In this document: positions 1 to 9,358 of the stretch, piece by piece
How positions within the stretch are numbered: the stretch's first letter is position 1
Layout: every line of letters begins with the position of its first letter
Source of the DNA: Shewanella zhangzhouensis
GTDB lineage: Bacteria; Pseudomonadota; Gammaproteobacteria; Enterobacterales; Shewanellaceae
Reading direction: 5' to 3'
Length of the DNA: 64,000 nucleotides
NCBI RefSeq assembly: GCF_019457615.1
Contig: NZ_CP080414.1
Coordinates: 4,227,501-4,291,500, forward strand
The notes under the pieces: generated by a model
Told to the model about the DNA's origin: nothing
What the model saw: only the letters and a program-made list of their open reading frames with translations
Databases searched by the model: none
Translations under genes and position numbers: made by a program

Positions 1-1162
1 CTACCGACTGCATTTCGATCTGCACTATATGTCGGCGCTGACTGCCCGTTATCTGGTGGGTATCTGCACCATGTTTATGCTTATCGCCCTGATTACCGGG
101 GTTGTTATACATAAGCGCATCTTCAAAGATTTCTTCAGTTTCCGTCCCCGCAAGGGCAGTCGCTCCTGGCTTGACGCCCACAATATCAGCGCCGTCATGG
201 CCTTGCCGTTTCATCTCACCATCACCTATACCGGGCTTATCACCCTGATGCTGATGTATATGCCCTGGGCAACCCTCAGCGTATGGAACGGTGACACCAA
301 AGCTATGCGTCAGGAATTGTCACCCAGATTCGATCAACAAAAAGCCAGTGGTCAGCCACAGGAACCCCTGGACCTGACCCTGCTGTTGCCCCAGGTAAGC
401 CAGCTGTGGGGCGAGTCCGCCGCCATCAAGAACGTTCGGGTTCAACACCCCGGTGACGCCAACGCCCGCATCTTTTTCACCCGGGATACCGGCCGCGACA
501 TTACCGACGAGCGGGTACAACTGGTATTCGACGGTGTAACAGGCAAACTGCTCAATCCCGGCGCAAACCACGCCAGCAGCAGTCAGCAGCTGCACGATAC
601 ACTGATGGCACTGCACACCGCTCGTTTCGCCGGTTGGCCGCTGCGAATACTGGGCTTTGTGATGGGATTGATGGGCTGCGCCATGATAGCCAGCGGCTGC
701 CTGCTCTGGGCCACCAAGCTCAGGGAAAAGCGCAGAAATACCTGGGGTCTGAAGCTGGTCGAGGGGCTAAACCTGAGCGCGATTATGGGTCTGCCACTGG
801 GCACTGTACTGTTTTTCTATGCCAACCGTTTGCTTCCGGCGCACAGCGCCGGCAGGGCTGAAGACGAGGTGCTGGCGTTTTTCCTTGGCTTGCTGTTGTG
901 TGGCTTGACGGCGATATGGCGCCGGGATGCTGCCGTATGGCGTGCCCTCCTTGGAATAACGGCACTGCTGGCGCTGCTGATGCCGGTGCTGAACACACTG
1001 ACATCACCACAGGGGCTGGTGGGTAATCTGCTCAGCGGCCAATGGGTACTGGTGTCGGCCGACCTGCTCTTTATTGTGCTCGGCATGACCTGCCTCTTTG
1101 CACGGCGTAAGTTCGTCGTGCCCGCCCGGGCAACCATGGCGGCGAGGGAGCGTACCGCATGA
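1..1162 (+). CDS. PepSY-type membrane protein, 5' end outside the window
   Basis: The reading frame is open from base 2 and reads YRLHFDLHYMSAL before the first Met at 29, so the true start lies upstream. The remaining protein has about seven hydrophobic segments and a periplasmic loop between the second and third. The fragment HFDLH followed by a long membrane helix is typical of PepSY-associated transmembrane proteins. These often accompany TonB-dependent siderophore receptors and are thought to be inner-membrane ferric-siderophore reductases. It overlaps the next gene by 4 bp, and a receptor gene follows, so a role in iron assimilation is inferred from context. Confidence 0.8.
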   Translation, partial: YRLHFDLHYMSALTARYLVGICTMFMLIALITGVVIHKRIFKDFFSFRPRKGSRSWLDAHNISAVMALPFHLTITYTGLITLMLMYMPWATLSVWNGDTKAMRQELSPRFDQQKASGQPQEPLDLTLLLPQVSQLWGESAAIKNVRVQHPGDANARIFFTRDTGRDITDERVQLVFDGVTGKLLNPGANHASSSQQLHDTLMALHTARFAGWPLRILGFVMGLMGCAMIASGCLLWATKLREKRRNTWGLKLVEGLNLSAIMGLPLGTVLFFYANRLLPAHSAGRAEDEVLAFFLGLLLCGLTAIWRRDAAVWRALLGITALLALLMPVLNTLTSPQGLVGNLLSGQWVLVSADLLFIVLGMTCLFARRKFVVPARATMAARERTA

Positions 1163-1488
1163 TGGCACTGGCGCTGTTTTTACTGTGTTTTGGCAGCTTC
1201 GGCTTGCTGGCTGCCTCCCAGTTTGGCCACCACAGAGCGATTTTCGGCATACCACCATCGGATGCCAGGGCCAGATGGCTGCAAGGGGCAGGCCTTGGCG
1301 TGCTGGCGTTGGGAATGGCCTTGGCCATCGCTCTGGATGGCGGCTATGGGCTGATTCTACTGATTACCCTGATGGCGCCCGCGGCAATGGGGCAGAGCGT
1401 ACTGCTTAACCTCAAACCCCGGGCACTCAGGCTCTCCGGTTGGCTCATACCTGCTGCACTCTTACTGCTGGTTATTGCCGCTTACTGA
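1159..1488 (+). CDS. DUF3325-type small membrane protein
   Basis: This 109-residue, strongly hydrophobic protein has three or four predicted membrane segments. Its ATG overlaps the stop of the preceding PepSY gene by 4 bp, so the two are translationally coupled. Size, composition and position fit the DUF3325 family, whose members sit in PepSY/TonB-receptor iron clusters. Its biochemical role is unknown; an accessory part in siderophore-iron reduction or release is a guess from context. Confidence 0.65.
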   Translation: MMALALFLLCFGSFGLLAASQFGHHRAIFGIPPSDARARWLQGAGLGVLALGMALAIALDGGYGLILLITLMAPAAMGQSVLLNLKPRALRLSGWLIPAALLLLVIAAY

Positions 1489-1537
1489 GAGCTGAAAAGG
1501 ATCTGTGTCTCACTATTTGAGCATACACTCAATTTTT

Positions 1538-1556
1538 AATGATAATTATTTTTATT
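1538..1556. promoter_or_regulatory. Probable Fur box before the siderophore receptor gene
   Basis: The sequence AATGATAATTATTTTTATT resembles the Fur consensus GATAATGATAATCATTATC. AATGATAAT is exact and the second half is degenerate. It lies about 50 bp upstream of the receptor ATG in a very AT-rich stretch, where a repressor of the receptor promoter would be expected. This predicts iron repression of the receptor and the following PepSY gene. Confidence 0.65.
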
Positions 1557-1601
1557 TAGTTTAGTATCTTTGCGAATTTACCACGCGAGGATACTCAAAT
1601 C

Positions 1602-3677
1602 ATGTCCAGCTCCAGCCTCTTCAGATTAACCGGGCTGTCTGTGGCACTGATGTCAGCCATGGCGGCCCATGGTCAGGACTCTTCTGACATCAGTATCGAA
1701 AGGATGATCGTCACCACTAAAGCCACTGCACCTTCTACCACCAAGGGCGACTTCAGCTTGCTGAAGGCGCCGCAGAACATTCAGATCCTGTCCAAAAATT
1801 TCCTTGATGATCAGGGTGTCGTGCATTTGGAAGACGCGTTGAAGAACGTGGCCGGGATCCAGCCGGGTGGTTACTATCAGGGTTACGACTACTTCCGTAT
1901 CCGGGGTTTCGATGCCTCGCAAAACATCTATCTCGACGGCCTGCGCCTGAATGACAATGGTCTGGGTGCCAATGTGGAGCAGTCGAATCTCGAAACCCTT
2001 GAGGTGATGAAAGGGCCTTCCTCCACCCTTTATGGTGCAGGTGCCATCTCGGGTATGGTTAACCTGGTGACCAAGCGCCCAACCCAAACCGACATGGGCA
2101 GCATCAGCTTGCAGGGTGGCAATCTGGGCTACCGTGAGCTGGATGCCGACATCAACCGCGTACTGAGCGACGATGGCGAGATCTTCGGCCGTGTTGGTCT
2201 GGCGTACCGCGAAGCGGCCAACAGCGTGGACCATATTGACGGACAAAATCGCTTTTTTATCGCACCGTCGCTCACCTTTAATCTGGGTGAAGATGCCGCG
2301 CTGACCCTGCTCACCAGCTACACAAAGGACGATAACCAGCTGGGCATGCCACTGCCTGCCATGGGGACTGTGCTGCAGTCGCCACTGGGTCAGCTGAATA
2401 AGGACCTCTTTTACGGCAACATCAAAGATCCCGGCGCCATCAAAGACGAAACCTATCGTTTGGGTTACGAGCTGCGCTGGGACCTGACCGACAGCTTGCA
2501 GCTGCGCCAGAATGTGCGTTTTCAGGATGCCTCAAGCGACTGGCACAATCTCTACTATCCCAGCAGTTACAATGCCGACACCGGCGATTTGAACCTGTAC
2601 AAATTCAGCTATCGCACCCAGTGGAAAACCTGGGCACTGGACACAGGACTCAATGGCCGCTTTATGCTGGGCGAGACCGAGCACCTGTTTACCGCAGGGG
2701 TGGATATTTTTATATCGGATCTCTATACCAGCGGCGCCCTGGGCAGTGATTTCCCCACCATTAATCTCTACCAGCCCGATTACAGTGTCTTCCCCGATAC
2801 AGAGGTCAATCAGTTCGGCCCCGAAAACAAGGTAGAGAATCGCATTCTGGGCCTGTACGCCCAGGATCAAATCAATCTGGGAGACCACTGGAGCTTTACA
2901 CTGGGCGCCCGTTTCGATCGCTACAAGCAAGCCTATGTGGATGACTACGAAACCAAACTGAGCCCCAGAGCCGGTGTAAGCTACGCTTTCAACGACGATT
3001 GGGTGGCCTTTGCCAGCTATTCTGAAGCCTTTACCCCCCAGTCCTATGTGGACAGCAACGGTAAGGTTCTCGATCCGGAAGAAGGCCAGCAGTGGGAACT
3101 GGGCCTTAAGAGCCGCGCCTTTAACGGTGACCTGAACGCCACTGTGTCTCTCTATGAGCTGACCAAAAAGAACATTGCGCTGGCCAATGTGGATGCCGGT
3201 GGCAACTTTACCTATTCGGCATCCGGCGAGCTGCAAAGCCGTGGCATAGAGCTGGATTTGCAGTGGCTGCTGACACAGGATCTGCAGCTGATTGGCCACG
3301 GCGCATACACCCATGCCGTCGATACCGAGCACGACAAATGGGTCGCCAATGTGCCCCGTTATGCAGTGGGTGGCTGGCTCAAATACAACCTGGATGACAT
3401 GCTCGATGGTCTGAGCGTGGCTGCCGGTGTCAATCACTACGGCAAGCAGCAAGGCAACGTACAGGCGGTGCTGACCGACAGCAGTGAAGGCGACTTTTAC
3501 CTGCCGTCCTACACCCTGGTTGACCTGAACCTGACCTACAGCTGGGACCAGTACGATCTGCGCTTTATCGTCAACAACCTGAACGATGAAGACTACTTCT
3601 CCGGCTCAGACAGCCTGCTGCGGGTACTGCCGGGCAGCGGCCGTGAAGTGAAACTCAGCTTCACCGCGAACTGGTAA
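1602..3677 (+). CDS. TonB-dependent siderophore receptor
   Basis: This 691-residue outer-membrane receptor begins with a signal peptide (cleavage probably near AAHGQ). A plug domain follows, with the usual landmarks IRGFDASQNIYLDGL, EVMKGPSSTLYGAGAISG and VNLVTKRP. The long C-terminal part has alternating amphipathic strands and ends in an aromatic residue (LSFTANW), as outer-membrane barrels do. The family imports ferric siderophores using TonB-ExbBD energy. The substrate cannot be read from the sequence. A Fur-like site lies upstream, and PepSY genes flank it on both sides, the downstream one only 4 bp away. Confidence 0.92.
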   Translation: MSSSSLFRLTGLSVALMSAMAAHGQDSSDISIERMIVTTKATAPSTTKGDFSLLKAPQNIQILSKNFLDDQGVVHLEDALKNVAGIQPGGYYQGYDYFRIRGFDASQNIYLDGLRLNDNGLGANVEQSNLETLEVMKGPSSTLYGAGAISGMVNLVTKRPTQTDMGSISLQGGNLGYRELDADINRVLSDDGEIFGRVGLAYREAANSVDHIDGQNRFFIAPSLTFNLGEDAALTLLTSYTKDDNQLGMPLPAMGTVLQSPLGQLNKDLFYGNIKDPGAIKDETYRLGYELRWDLTDSLQLRQNVRFQDASSDWHNLYYPSSYNADTGDLNLYKFSYRTQWKTWALDTGLNGRFMLGETEHLFTAGVDIFISDLYTSGALGSDFPTINLYQPDYSVFPDTEVNQFGPENKVENRILGLYAQDQINLGDHWSFTLGARFDRYKQAYVDDYETKLSPRAGVSYAFNDDWVAFASYSEAFTPQSYVDSNGKVLDPEEGQQWELGLKSRAFNGDLNATVSLYELTKKNIALANVDAGGNFTYSASGELQSRGIELDLQWLLTQDLQLIGHGAYTHAVDTEHDKWVANVPRYAVGGWLKYNLDDMLDGLSVAAGVNHYGKQQGNVQAVLTDSSEGDFYLPSYTLVDLNLTYSWDQYDLRFIVNNLNDEDYFSGSDSLLRVLPGSGREVKLSFTANW

Positions 3678-3681
3678 TCCC

Positions 3682-4767
3682 ATGCGCAGACTACTGTGGA
3701 AATGGCACGGATTGGCGGGGCTGATTGCCGCCCTGCCGCTCTTTATTATCGCCCTGACGGGCAGTTTGCTGGTGTTTAAGGCAGAACTCGACAGTCTGTT
3801 GATGCCAGAAGTGGTTAACGCCAGCGCCGGGACGCGCCTGCCGATGAATCAATTGGTGGCCAGTGCCAATCAGCAGCTGTCTGGCAGTGAGATCCTTGGA
3901 TGGCAATTTGGCCAGACTGGTGAAGCGGATACCCTGTTTGTGGCCGCCATGGGCACCTACGATTGGCAAAAAGTGTGGGTCGACCCCGCCAGCGGCTCGC
4001 TCCTGACGCCGCCGGTGTCCCTCACCTGGGCCATCACCGACTGGCTGCTGGATCTGCACTACATGTTGTTGCTGGATCATGCCGGTTTGTTGATTGCCGG
4101 TGTCATGGCACTGCTGTTTTTGTTCCTCGGCATTTCCGGCATAGTGCTGCACCGGCAGTTTTGGCGAACCTTCTTCACCCTGCGCTGGCATAAGGGACTG
4201 CGCCTGTTGCTGAGCGACACCCACAAGATGCTGGGCATTGTGGGGGCACCAATATTCCTGGTGCTCGGTTTTACCGGCGCCTGGTGGAATCTGGAGCACT
4301 TCTATGAGGAAGAGCTCTCGGGCCACGACGACAGCCAGTACATCATCAGCCAAAACTACTACAGTCCGGCGCTGGATTTTGATGCGCTGCTGGCCGATAC
4401 CCGCCGCCAACTGCCCGCGTTCGTGCCAACGTATCTGCGTTTGCCCGACGCCAGTTATCCCGGGGTGCACTTCTTTGGCTATCGTGAAGATGCTGGCGTG
4501 CTGCGAAGCCGCTTCGGCTCAATTATCAGCTACAACGATCAATCGGGGGTACACACCAGCACCCTGGATGTGGCCGGGGCACCGGCGCTGTATCAGTTCA
4601 CCGACAGTTTCAGACCACTGCATTATGGTGATTTCGGTGGCCTCACAACCCGCATTCTCTGGTGTATTATCGGCTTCTTTCCCTGCCTGATGGCACTCTC
4701 CGGATTCTGGATGTGGCGCCAGCGCAGCGGGCGAAAAGCGCCGAGGCGCACACCGGTAACTGCATAA
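3682..4767 (+). CDS. PepSY-domain inner-membrane protein
   Basis: The 361-residue protein starts 4 bp after the receptor stop. It has an N-terminal membrane helix (residues about 13-33), a periplasmic PepSY-like segment, paired helices near residues 135-160 and 185-205, and a final helix near residue 330. The motifs WHGLAGL, DLHYMLLLDHAG and DTHKMLGI carry the conserved histidines expected of haem-binding PepSY_TM proteins. The likely role is ferric-siderophore reduction at the inner membrane, inferred from family and operon. A strong terminator follows. Confidence 0.82.
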   Translation: MRRLLWKWHGLAGLIAALPLFIIALTGSLLVFKAELDSLLMPEVVNASAGTRLPMNQLVASANQQLSGSEILGWQFGQTGEADTLFVAAMGTYDWQKVWVDPASGSLLTPPVSLTWAITDWLLDLHYMLLLDHAGLLIAGVMALLFLFLGISGIVLHRQFWRTFFTLRWHKGLRLLLSDTHKMLGIVGAPIFLVLGFTGAWWNLEHFYEEELSGHDDSQYIISQNYYSPALDFDALLADTRRQLPAFVPTYLRLPDASYPGVHFFGYREDAGVLRSRFGSIISYNDQSGVHTSTLDVAGAPALYQFTDSFRPLHYGDFGGLTTRILWCIIGFFPCLMALSGFWMWRQRSGRKAPRRTPVTA

Positions 4768-4780
4768 AAAACACCTTTCC

Positions 4781-4812
4781 AAAAGACACCATCCGGTGTC
4801 TTTTTCTTTTTT
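4781..4812 (+). terminator. Intrinsic terminator of the iron-uptake operon
   Basis: A 10-bp perfect stem (AAAAGACACC with GGTGTCTTTT) and a 4-base loop are followed by a T-rich run. It lies 14 bp after the stop of the PepSY gene. Confidence 0.9.
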
Positions 4813-4826
4813 ACTCAGCACGTTAA

Positions 4827-4841
4827 TAGAACGCCGTTCTA
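4827..4841. promoter_or_regulatory. Palindrome that could be a repressor operator
   Basis: TAGAACGCCGTTCTA is a perfect 7-bp inverted repeat around one central base. It sits between the iron-cluster terminator and the aminopeptidase gene. Short palindromes of this form are typical of TetR-type operators, but no TetR gene is in this window, so the regulator is unknown. Confidence 0.35.
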
Positions 4842-5000
4842 ACCACAGTTACTAGTGCTGTGGCGAAAAATCATCGCTTCGCCTTATGTGGCCCTGCCCG
4901 CCCTCCCGGCACACTTGTCTGGCGCACAGACCGCCTGTGGCACCAGCAATGGATTGTCGGTCACGCTCTCATATAACAACATCAAAAAAGGAACTGACCC

Positions 5001-7034
5001 ATGAAAACGAAAAAACGGCTGCTGAGTATGGCACTCTTGCTGTGTCCCCTCGGCGCCATGGCGGATGAGCTGTGGATTATGACCGACAAGGACGCCGGAA
5101 ACAGTCTGCAAAGCCTGCTGCAAAGGCATAACCTCCAGCCTCAGCTGCGGGAAAGCCATGGCAAACTTATCACCCGCCTCAACGAAGATAAGCTGCTGGA
5201 ATTAAGCGCCCTGATGCACAAAGAGCACAATCGCTGCGGCGGTTTCAGCGTGCACGCCACCGAGGCCGATGCGCTGGCGGCCAGTCTGGTACCGGTCAGC
5301 CAGGCCGCGTTCAGTTTCCCCGGCGAGCCCAATCAGGCGGCGCGGGTTGCCGACATTCTGCCGCGGCTGATGGCAAGCAATATCAAGGATACAGTCACCA
5401 GCCTGGAGGCATTCACCAACCGCTACTACACCACCAGCCACGGTGAAAACGCCGCCCACTGGGTGAAAGATAACTGGGCAGCACTGGCCACGGGCCAGAG
5501 CTGGGCCAATGCCGCCGTGTATGACCATGCCGACTGGCGTCAGGACTCGGTCGTCCTCACCCTCACCGGCAGCGAAGCCCCGGATGAGATTGTCGTTCTT
5601 GGCGGCCACCTGGACTCCATCAATGGCTACACCACAGAAACCACCCGCGCTCCCGGCGCCGACGACAATGCCTCGGGCATGGCCACCATCACCGAGGTGA
5701 TCCGCGCCTTTATGAGCCAGGGTCAGCCCAAGCGCACCATCAAGTTTATCGGCTATGCCGCCGAAGAGGTGGGTCTGCGTGGCAGCGCCGAAATCGCCGC
5801 CGAGGCCCGCAGTCAGGGACAAAATGTGGTAGCGGTTATGCAGCTGGATATGACCGGCTTTAACGGCAGCAACGAAGACATAGTGCTGATGCAGGACTAC
5901 ACAGATTCGGGCCTGAATCAGTTTCTTATCAAGCTGATGGATACCTACCATACGGAGATAAGCTACGGCGTGGATGTGTGCGGTTATGGCTGCTCGGATC
6001 ATGCCTCCTGGCACAATCAGGGCTACCCCGCTGCCATGCCATTTGAGTCACGCTTCAACGACTACAACCCCCATATCCACACCGCCCAGGACACCCTGGA
6101 CAAGCTCGACCCCACCATGGAACATGCACTCAACTTTGCCAAGCTGGCCTCGAGCTATCTGGTAGAGCTGGGCTTTAACACAGGTGGCACAGGCCCCGAA
6201 ACCGGCGAGCTTGAAAATGGCGTGGCCCTTACCGGGCTCAGCGCCGCCAGGGATGCCCAGAGCTATTTCACCCTGGCGGTACCGGCCAATGCCGAGAACC
6301 TGCGCTTTGTCACCAGCGCCAACAATGGCGATGCCGACATGTACGTGAAGTTCGGCACGCCGCCATCGACCTCAGATTTTGACTGCCGCTCCTGGAACAA
6401 CGGCAGTAATGAAAGCTGCGACCTGGCTCTGGCCACCGAAGGCACCTGGCATGTGATGCTCAAAGCCTACAGCGCTTACTCAGATTTAAGCCTCACCGGC
6501 AGCTTTGATGTGTCGACCCCAACCCCCAATCAGCCACCGCTGTCGAACTTCAGCGCCAGCTTCAATGGAGCCACCGGCCAGTTTGTGTCCAGCGCCAGCG
6601 ACAGTGACGGCCATTTGGTGAGCTGGCAGTGGAACTTCGGCGATGGCAGCACCGGCAACGGCGCGAACACCAGCCACAGCTACGCCCAATCGGGCAATTA
6701 CACAGTCACCCTGACCGTGACCGATGATGACGGTGCCAGCGCCAGCAGCAGTCAAAGCTTCTATGTGACTGTGCCGGAGCCTCCCCAGAGTGACATTGAG
6801 CTCTCGGTCACCAAGGCAACCAAGTCGCGTCTTGGCAGTGTCTATGTGGCGCTCAGTTGGGACACTGGCTCGGGCAACTACCGGGTGCTGCGCGATGGCG
6901 TGGAAATTGGCACAACCAGCCGCACCGGCTATACCGACAGATTCAAGGTCGGCAAAAATGAGCCGGTCTCGGTCAGCTATCAGGTCTGCGACAACAGCAA
7001 TGCCTGCTCCCAAATGGTGCAGGTAAATCTGTAA
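5001..7034 (+). CDS. Secreted M28-family zinc aminopeptidase with PPC and PKD domains
   Basis: The 677-residue protein begins with a signal peptide ending near GAMA. A propeptide-like stretch precedes an M28 catalytic domain at about residues 130-395. The metal and catalytic residues of the Vibrio/Aeromonas leucyl aminopeptidase group are visible: H203 (GGHLDS), D221 (PGADDNASG), E255/E256 (AAEEVGLRGS), D283 (QLDMTG) and H360 (PHIHTAQDT). A PPC-like domain follows (about 405-510), then a PKD domain (about 517-595, WNFGDGSTG) and an immunoglobulin-like tail. It probably trims N-terminal residues from extracellular peptides. It stands alone between two terminators. Confidence 0.92.
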   Translation: MKTKKRLLSMALLLCPLGAMADELWIMTDKDAGNSLQSLLQRHNLQPQLRESHGKLITRLNEDKLLELSALMHKEHNRCGGFSVHATEADALAASLVPVSQAAFSFPGEPNQAARVADILPRLMASNIKDTVTSLEAFTNRYYTTSHGENAAHWVKDNWAALATGQSWANAAVYDHADWRQDSVVLTLTGSEAPDEIVVLGGHLDSINGYTTETTRAPGADDNASGMATITEVIRAFMSQGQPKRTIKFIGYAAEEVGLRGSAEIAAEARSQGQNVVAVMQLDMTGFNGSNEDIVLMQDYTDSGLNQFLIKLMDTYHTEISYGVDVCGYGCSDHASWHNQGYPAAMPFESRFNDYNPHIHTAQDTLDKLDPTMEHALNFAKLASSYLVELGFNTGGTGPETGELENGVALTGLSAARDAQSYFTLAVPANAENLRFVTSANNGDADMYVKFGTPPSTSDFDCRSWNNGSNESCDLALATEGTWHVMLKAYSAYSDLSLTGSFDVSTPTPNQPPLSNFSASFNGATGQFVSSASDSDGHLVSWQWNFGDGSTGNGANTSHSYAQSGNYTVTLTVTDDDGASASSSQSFYVTVPEPPQSDIELSVTKATKSRLGSVYVALSWDTGSGNYRVLRDGVEIGTTSRTGYTDRFKVGKNEPVSVSYQVCDNSNACSQMVQVNL

Positions 7035-7040
7035 AAACAA

Positions 7041-7065
7041 AAACCCCCGGCAAGCCGGGGGTTTT
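7041..7065. terminator. Bidirectional terminator between the aminopeptidase gene and typA
   Basis: AAACCCCCGGC and GCCGGGGGTTTT form an 11-bp stem around a 2-base spacer, with A-rich sequence before and T-rich after. It can end both converging transcripts. Confidence 0.9.
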
Positions 7066-7085
7066 CTTTGGTCCGTTATCAGGGA

Positions 7086-8900
7086 TTAGCCCTGACGGCT
7101 GGCACGCTTACGGTCGTTCTCAGTCAGGAACTTCTTACGTACGCGGATGCTCTGTGGCGTCACTTCTACCAGCTCGTCATCATCGATAAACTCCAGCGCC
7201 TGCTCCAGGGTCATCTGGATGTGCGGAGTCAGCACCTGAGCTTCGTCGGTACCAGAGGCACGCATGTTGGTCAGCTGCTTGCCCTTGAGGCAGTTTACGG
7301 TCAGGTCGTTTGAACGGCTGTGGATACCGATCACCTGGCCTTCGTAAACTTCAGCGGCGTGGCCAATCATCAGACGACCACGGTCCTGCAGACCGAACAG
7401 GGCGAAGGTCAGTGCCTTACCGGTAGCGTTGGAGATCAGTACACCGTTGTTGCGCTGACCGATGTCGCCACCCTTGTATGGACCGTAGTGGTCGAAGGTG
7501 TGGTAGAGCAGACCGGTACCAGAGGTCGCAGTCATAAACTCGGTCTGGAAGCCAATCAGGCCACGGCTTGGGATAACGAAGTCGATACGTACACGACCCT
7601 TGCCGTCCAGCTGCATGTCTTTCATGTCAGCCTTACGGGTACCCAGCTTTTCAATCACAGTACCCTGATGATCTTCTTCCACGTCAACGGTCAGCTGCTC
7701 GTATGGCTCGCACTTCTCACCGTCGATTTCCTTGATGATTACTTCTGGACGGGATACCGCCAGCTCGTAACCTTCACGGCGCATGTTTTCGATCAGGATA
7801 GACAGGTGCAGTTCACCACGGCCAGACACGCGGAAACGGTCAGGGCTGTCGGTTTCTTCTACACGCAGGGCCACGTTGTGAACCAGTTCCTGTTGCAGAC
7901 GCTCAAGGATGTTACGTGAAGTCACGTACTTACCTTCTTTACCGGCAAACGGAGAGGTGTTTACCTGGAAGGTCATGGTCAGGGTTGGCTCGTCTACAGA
8001 CAGCGGAGGCAGAGCCTCAACATTGCCTACGGCACAGATGGTGTCAGAAATCTTCAGCTCGCCCAGACCTGTGATAGCAACGATGTCACCGGCGTTGGCG
8101 CTGGTGACTTCGTGACGCTCCAGGCCCATGTAACCCAGTACCTGGCCGATTTTACCGTTACGGGTCTTGCCGTCAGCACCTACCACAGTGACCTGTTGGT
8201 TGGTCTTTACGCTGCCGCGCTTGATACGGCCTACGCCGATAACGCCCACGTAGCTGTTGTAGTCCAGCTGAGAGATCTGCATCTGGAAGGCGCCTTCGGC
8301 GTCGGCATCCGGAGGAGATACTTTTTCAACGATGGTCTGGAACAGCGGAGTCATGTCTTCGCTTGGCTCATCGGGATCCAGAGTGGCAAAGCCGTTCAGG
8401 GCCGAGGCGTAAACGATAGGGAAGTCCAGCTGTTCGTCGGTGGCACCCAGGTTGTCGAACAGGTCAAATACCTGATCTATTACCCAATCAGGACGGGCGC
8501 CCGGACGGTCAACTTTGTTGATAACCACGATAGGCTTGAGGCCCTGGGCGAATGCCTTCTTGGTTACGAAACGGGTCTGTGGCATTGGGCCGTCAACGGC
8601 ATCAACCAGCAGGAGAACTGAGTCCACCATAGACAGTACACGCTCAACCTCACCACCGAAGTCGGCGTGGCCGGGTGTGTCTACGATGTTAATACGGTAG
8701 TCATTCCACTTGATGGCAGTGTTCTTCGCCAGAATGGTGATGCCACGCTCTTTTTCCAGGTCATTGGAGTCCATCACGCGCTCGGTGGCTTCGCCACGGC
8801 TTTCCAGGGTGCCGGACTGGGAGAGCAGCTTGTCAACCAGGGTGGTTTTACCATGGTCAACGTGGGCAATAATGGCGATGTTACGCAAATTTTCTAACAC
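7086..8900 (-). CDS. typA: Ribosome-associated GTPase TypA/BipA
   Basis: The 604-residue translation-factor GTPase starts at a GTG codon, with GAGG upstream at a suitable distance. The G motifs are clear: AHVDHGKTTL, DTPGHADFGGEV and NKVDRPGARPDW, followed by EF-G-like domains II, III and V and the BipA-specific C-terminal region. It binds the 70S ribosome and aids large-subunit biogenesis and stress or cold adaptation. It is divergent from glnA, the common arrangement in gammaproteobacteria. Confidence 0.97.
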   Translation of the reverse strand: MLENLRNIAIIAHVDHGKTTLVDKLLSQSGTLESRGEATERVMDSNDLEKERGITILAKNTAIKWNDYRINIVDTPGHADFGGEVERVLSMVDSVLLLVDAVDGPMPQTRFVTKKAFAQGLKPIVVINKVDRPGARPDWVIDQVFDLFDNLGATDEQLDFPIVYASALNGFATLDPDEPSEDMTPLFQTIVEKVSPPDADAEGAFQMQISQLDYNSYVGVIGVGRIKRGSVKTNQQVTVVGADGKTRNGKIGQVLGYMGLERHEVTSANAGDIVAITGLGELKISDTICAVGNVEALPPLSVDEPTLTMTFQVNTSPFAGKEGKYVTSRNILERLQQELVHNVALRVEETDSPDRFRVSGRGELHLSILIENMRREGYELAVSRPEVIIKEIDGEKCEPYEQLTVDVEEDHQGTVIEKLGTRKADMKDMQLDGKGRVRIDFVIPSRGLIGFQTEFMTATSGTGLLYHTFDHYGPYKGGDIGQRNNGVLISNATGKALTFALFGLQDRGRLMIGHAAEVYEGQVIGIHSRSNDLTVNCLKGKQLTNMRASGTDEAQVLTPHIQMTLEQALEFIDDDELVEVTPQSIRVRKKFLTENDRKRASRQG

Positions 8901-9144
8901 GGTTAGCCTCTTACCATCTTGTTTCAGTGTGCGATGTTCCTATGTGGGCGCGCCCAGGAACGGCCGGATTTGTTGCCGGCGGGGGTGGGAAAATGACGTT
9001 TTTCTGAACTATTCCCCAGCCCCTTGCGTTAAAAAGCGTGCCATTCTACTCTAGCAGCGTCCTCACGGACAGGATTATTTTTTGGCCGTTTGGGAGAGCC
9101 AGGCCTTGCCCGACTGCACCTTTATCATGCACAGCCACAGTGCG

Positions 9145-9161
9145 CGCACCAACATTGTGCG
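9145..9161. promoter_or_regulatory. NtrC box 1 of glnA
   Basis: CGCACCAACATTGTGCG matches the NtrC consensus TGCACCA-N3-TGGTGCA closely. It lies about 100 bp upstream of the sigma-54 promoter and about 22 bp (two turns) from box 2, an enhancer arrangement. Confidence 0.8.
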
Positions 9162-9166
9162 CGAAA

Positions 9167-9183
9167 TGCTCCATTTTGGTGCA
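9167..9183. promoter_or_regulatory. NtrC box 2 of glnA
   Basis: TGCTCCATTTTGGTGCA has a perfect right half-site and one mismatch in the left. A weaker third site (CTGTCCATTCTGGTCA, about 9189-9204) follows after another 21 bp, so up to three helically phased sites may be present. Confidence 0.8.
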
Positions 9184-9245
9184 AACCCTGTCCATTCTGG
9201 TCACCAGCTAAACACCATTTCTCTTATAATCAGCAAGTTATCATC

Positions 9246-9262
9246 TTGGCACGTTACTGGCT
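9246..9262 (+). promoter_or_regulatory. Sigma-54 (-24/-12) promoter of glnA
   Basis: TTGGCACGTTACTGGCT agrees with YTGGCACGN4TTGCW in all but one base of the -12 element, and the GG/GC spacing is correct. Transcription should start near 9272. With the upstream NtrC boxes this is a nitrogen-starvation promoter. Confidence 0.8.
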
Positions 9263-9358
9263 TTATCTGTGCCAAGTTTCGGTGCAGCCTGCAAAAGCCA
9301 CCACCGACAAAAGTAATGATAGTAAGGGAAGACCCTTTACCCTACCGGAGACTCAAGC

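Larger units (their letters stand above)
8901..9358. other. typA/glnA intergenic region
   Basis: This 458-bp stretch between divergent genes has no convincing protein gene; the two short frames in it lack family features. Its 3' half carries NtrC-type sites and a sigma-54 promoter for glnA, listed separately. The 5' part presumably holds the typA promoter, which I cannot place with confidence. Confidence 0.7.

Noticed and set aside
2532..3452. 306-codon antisense frame in the receptor gene
   Set aside because: It lies fully inside the TonB-receptor gene, has no family features, and reflects codon bias on the other strand.
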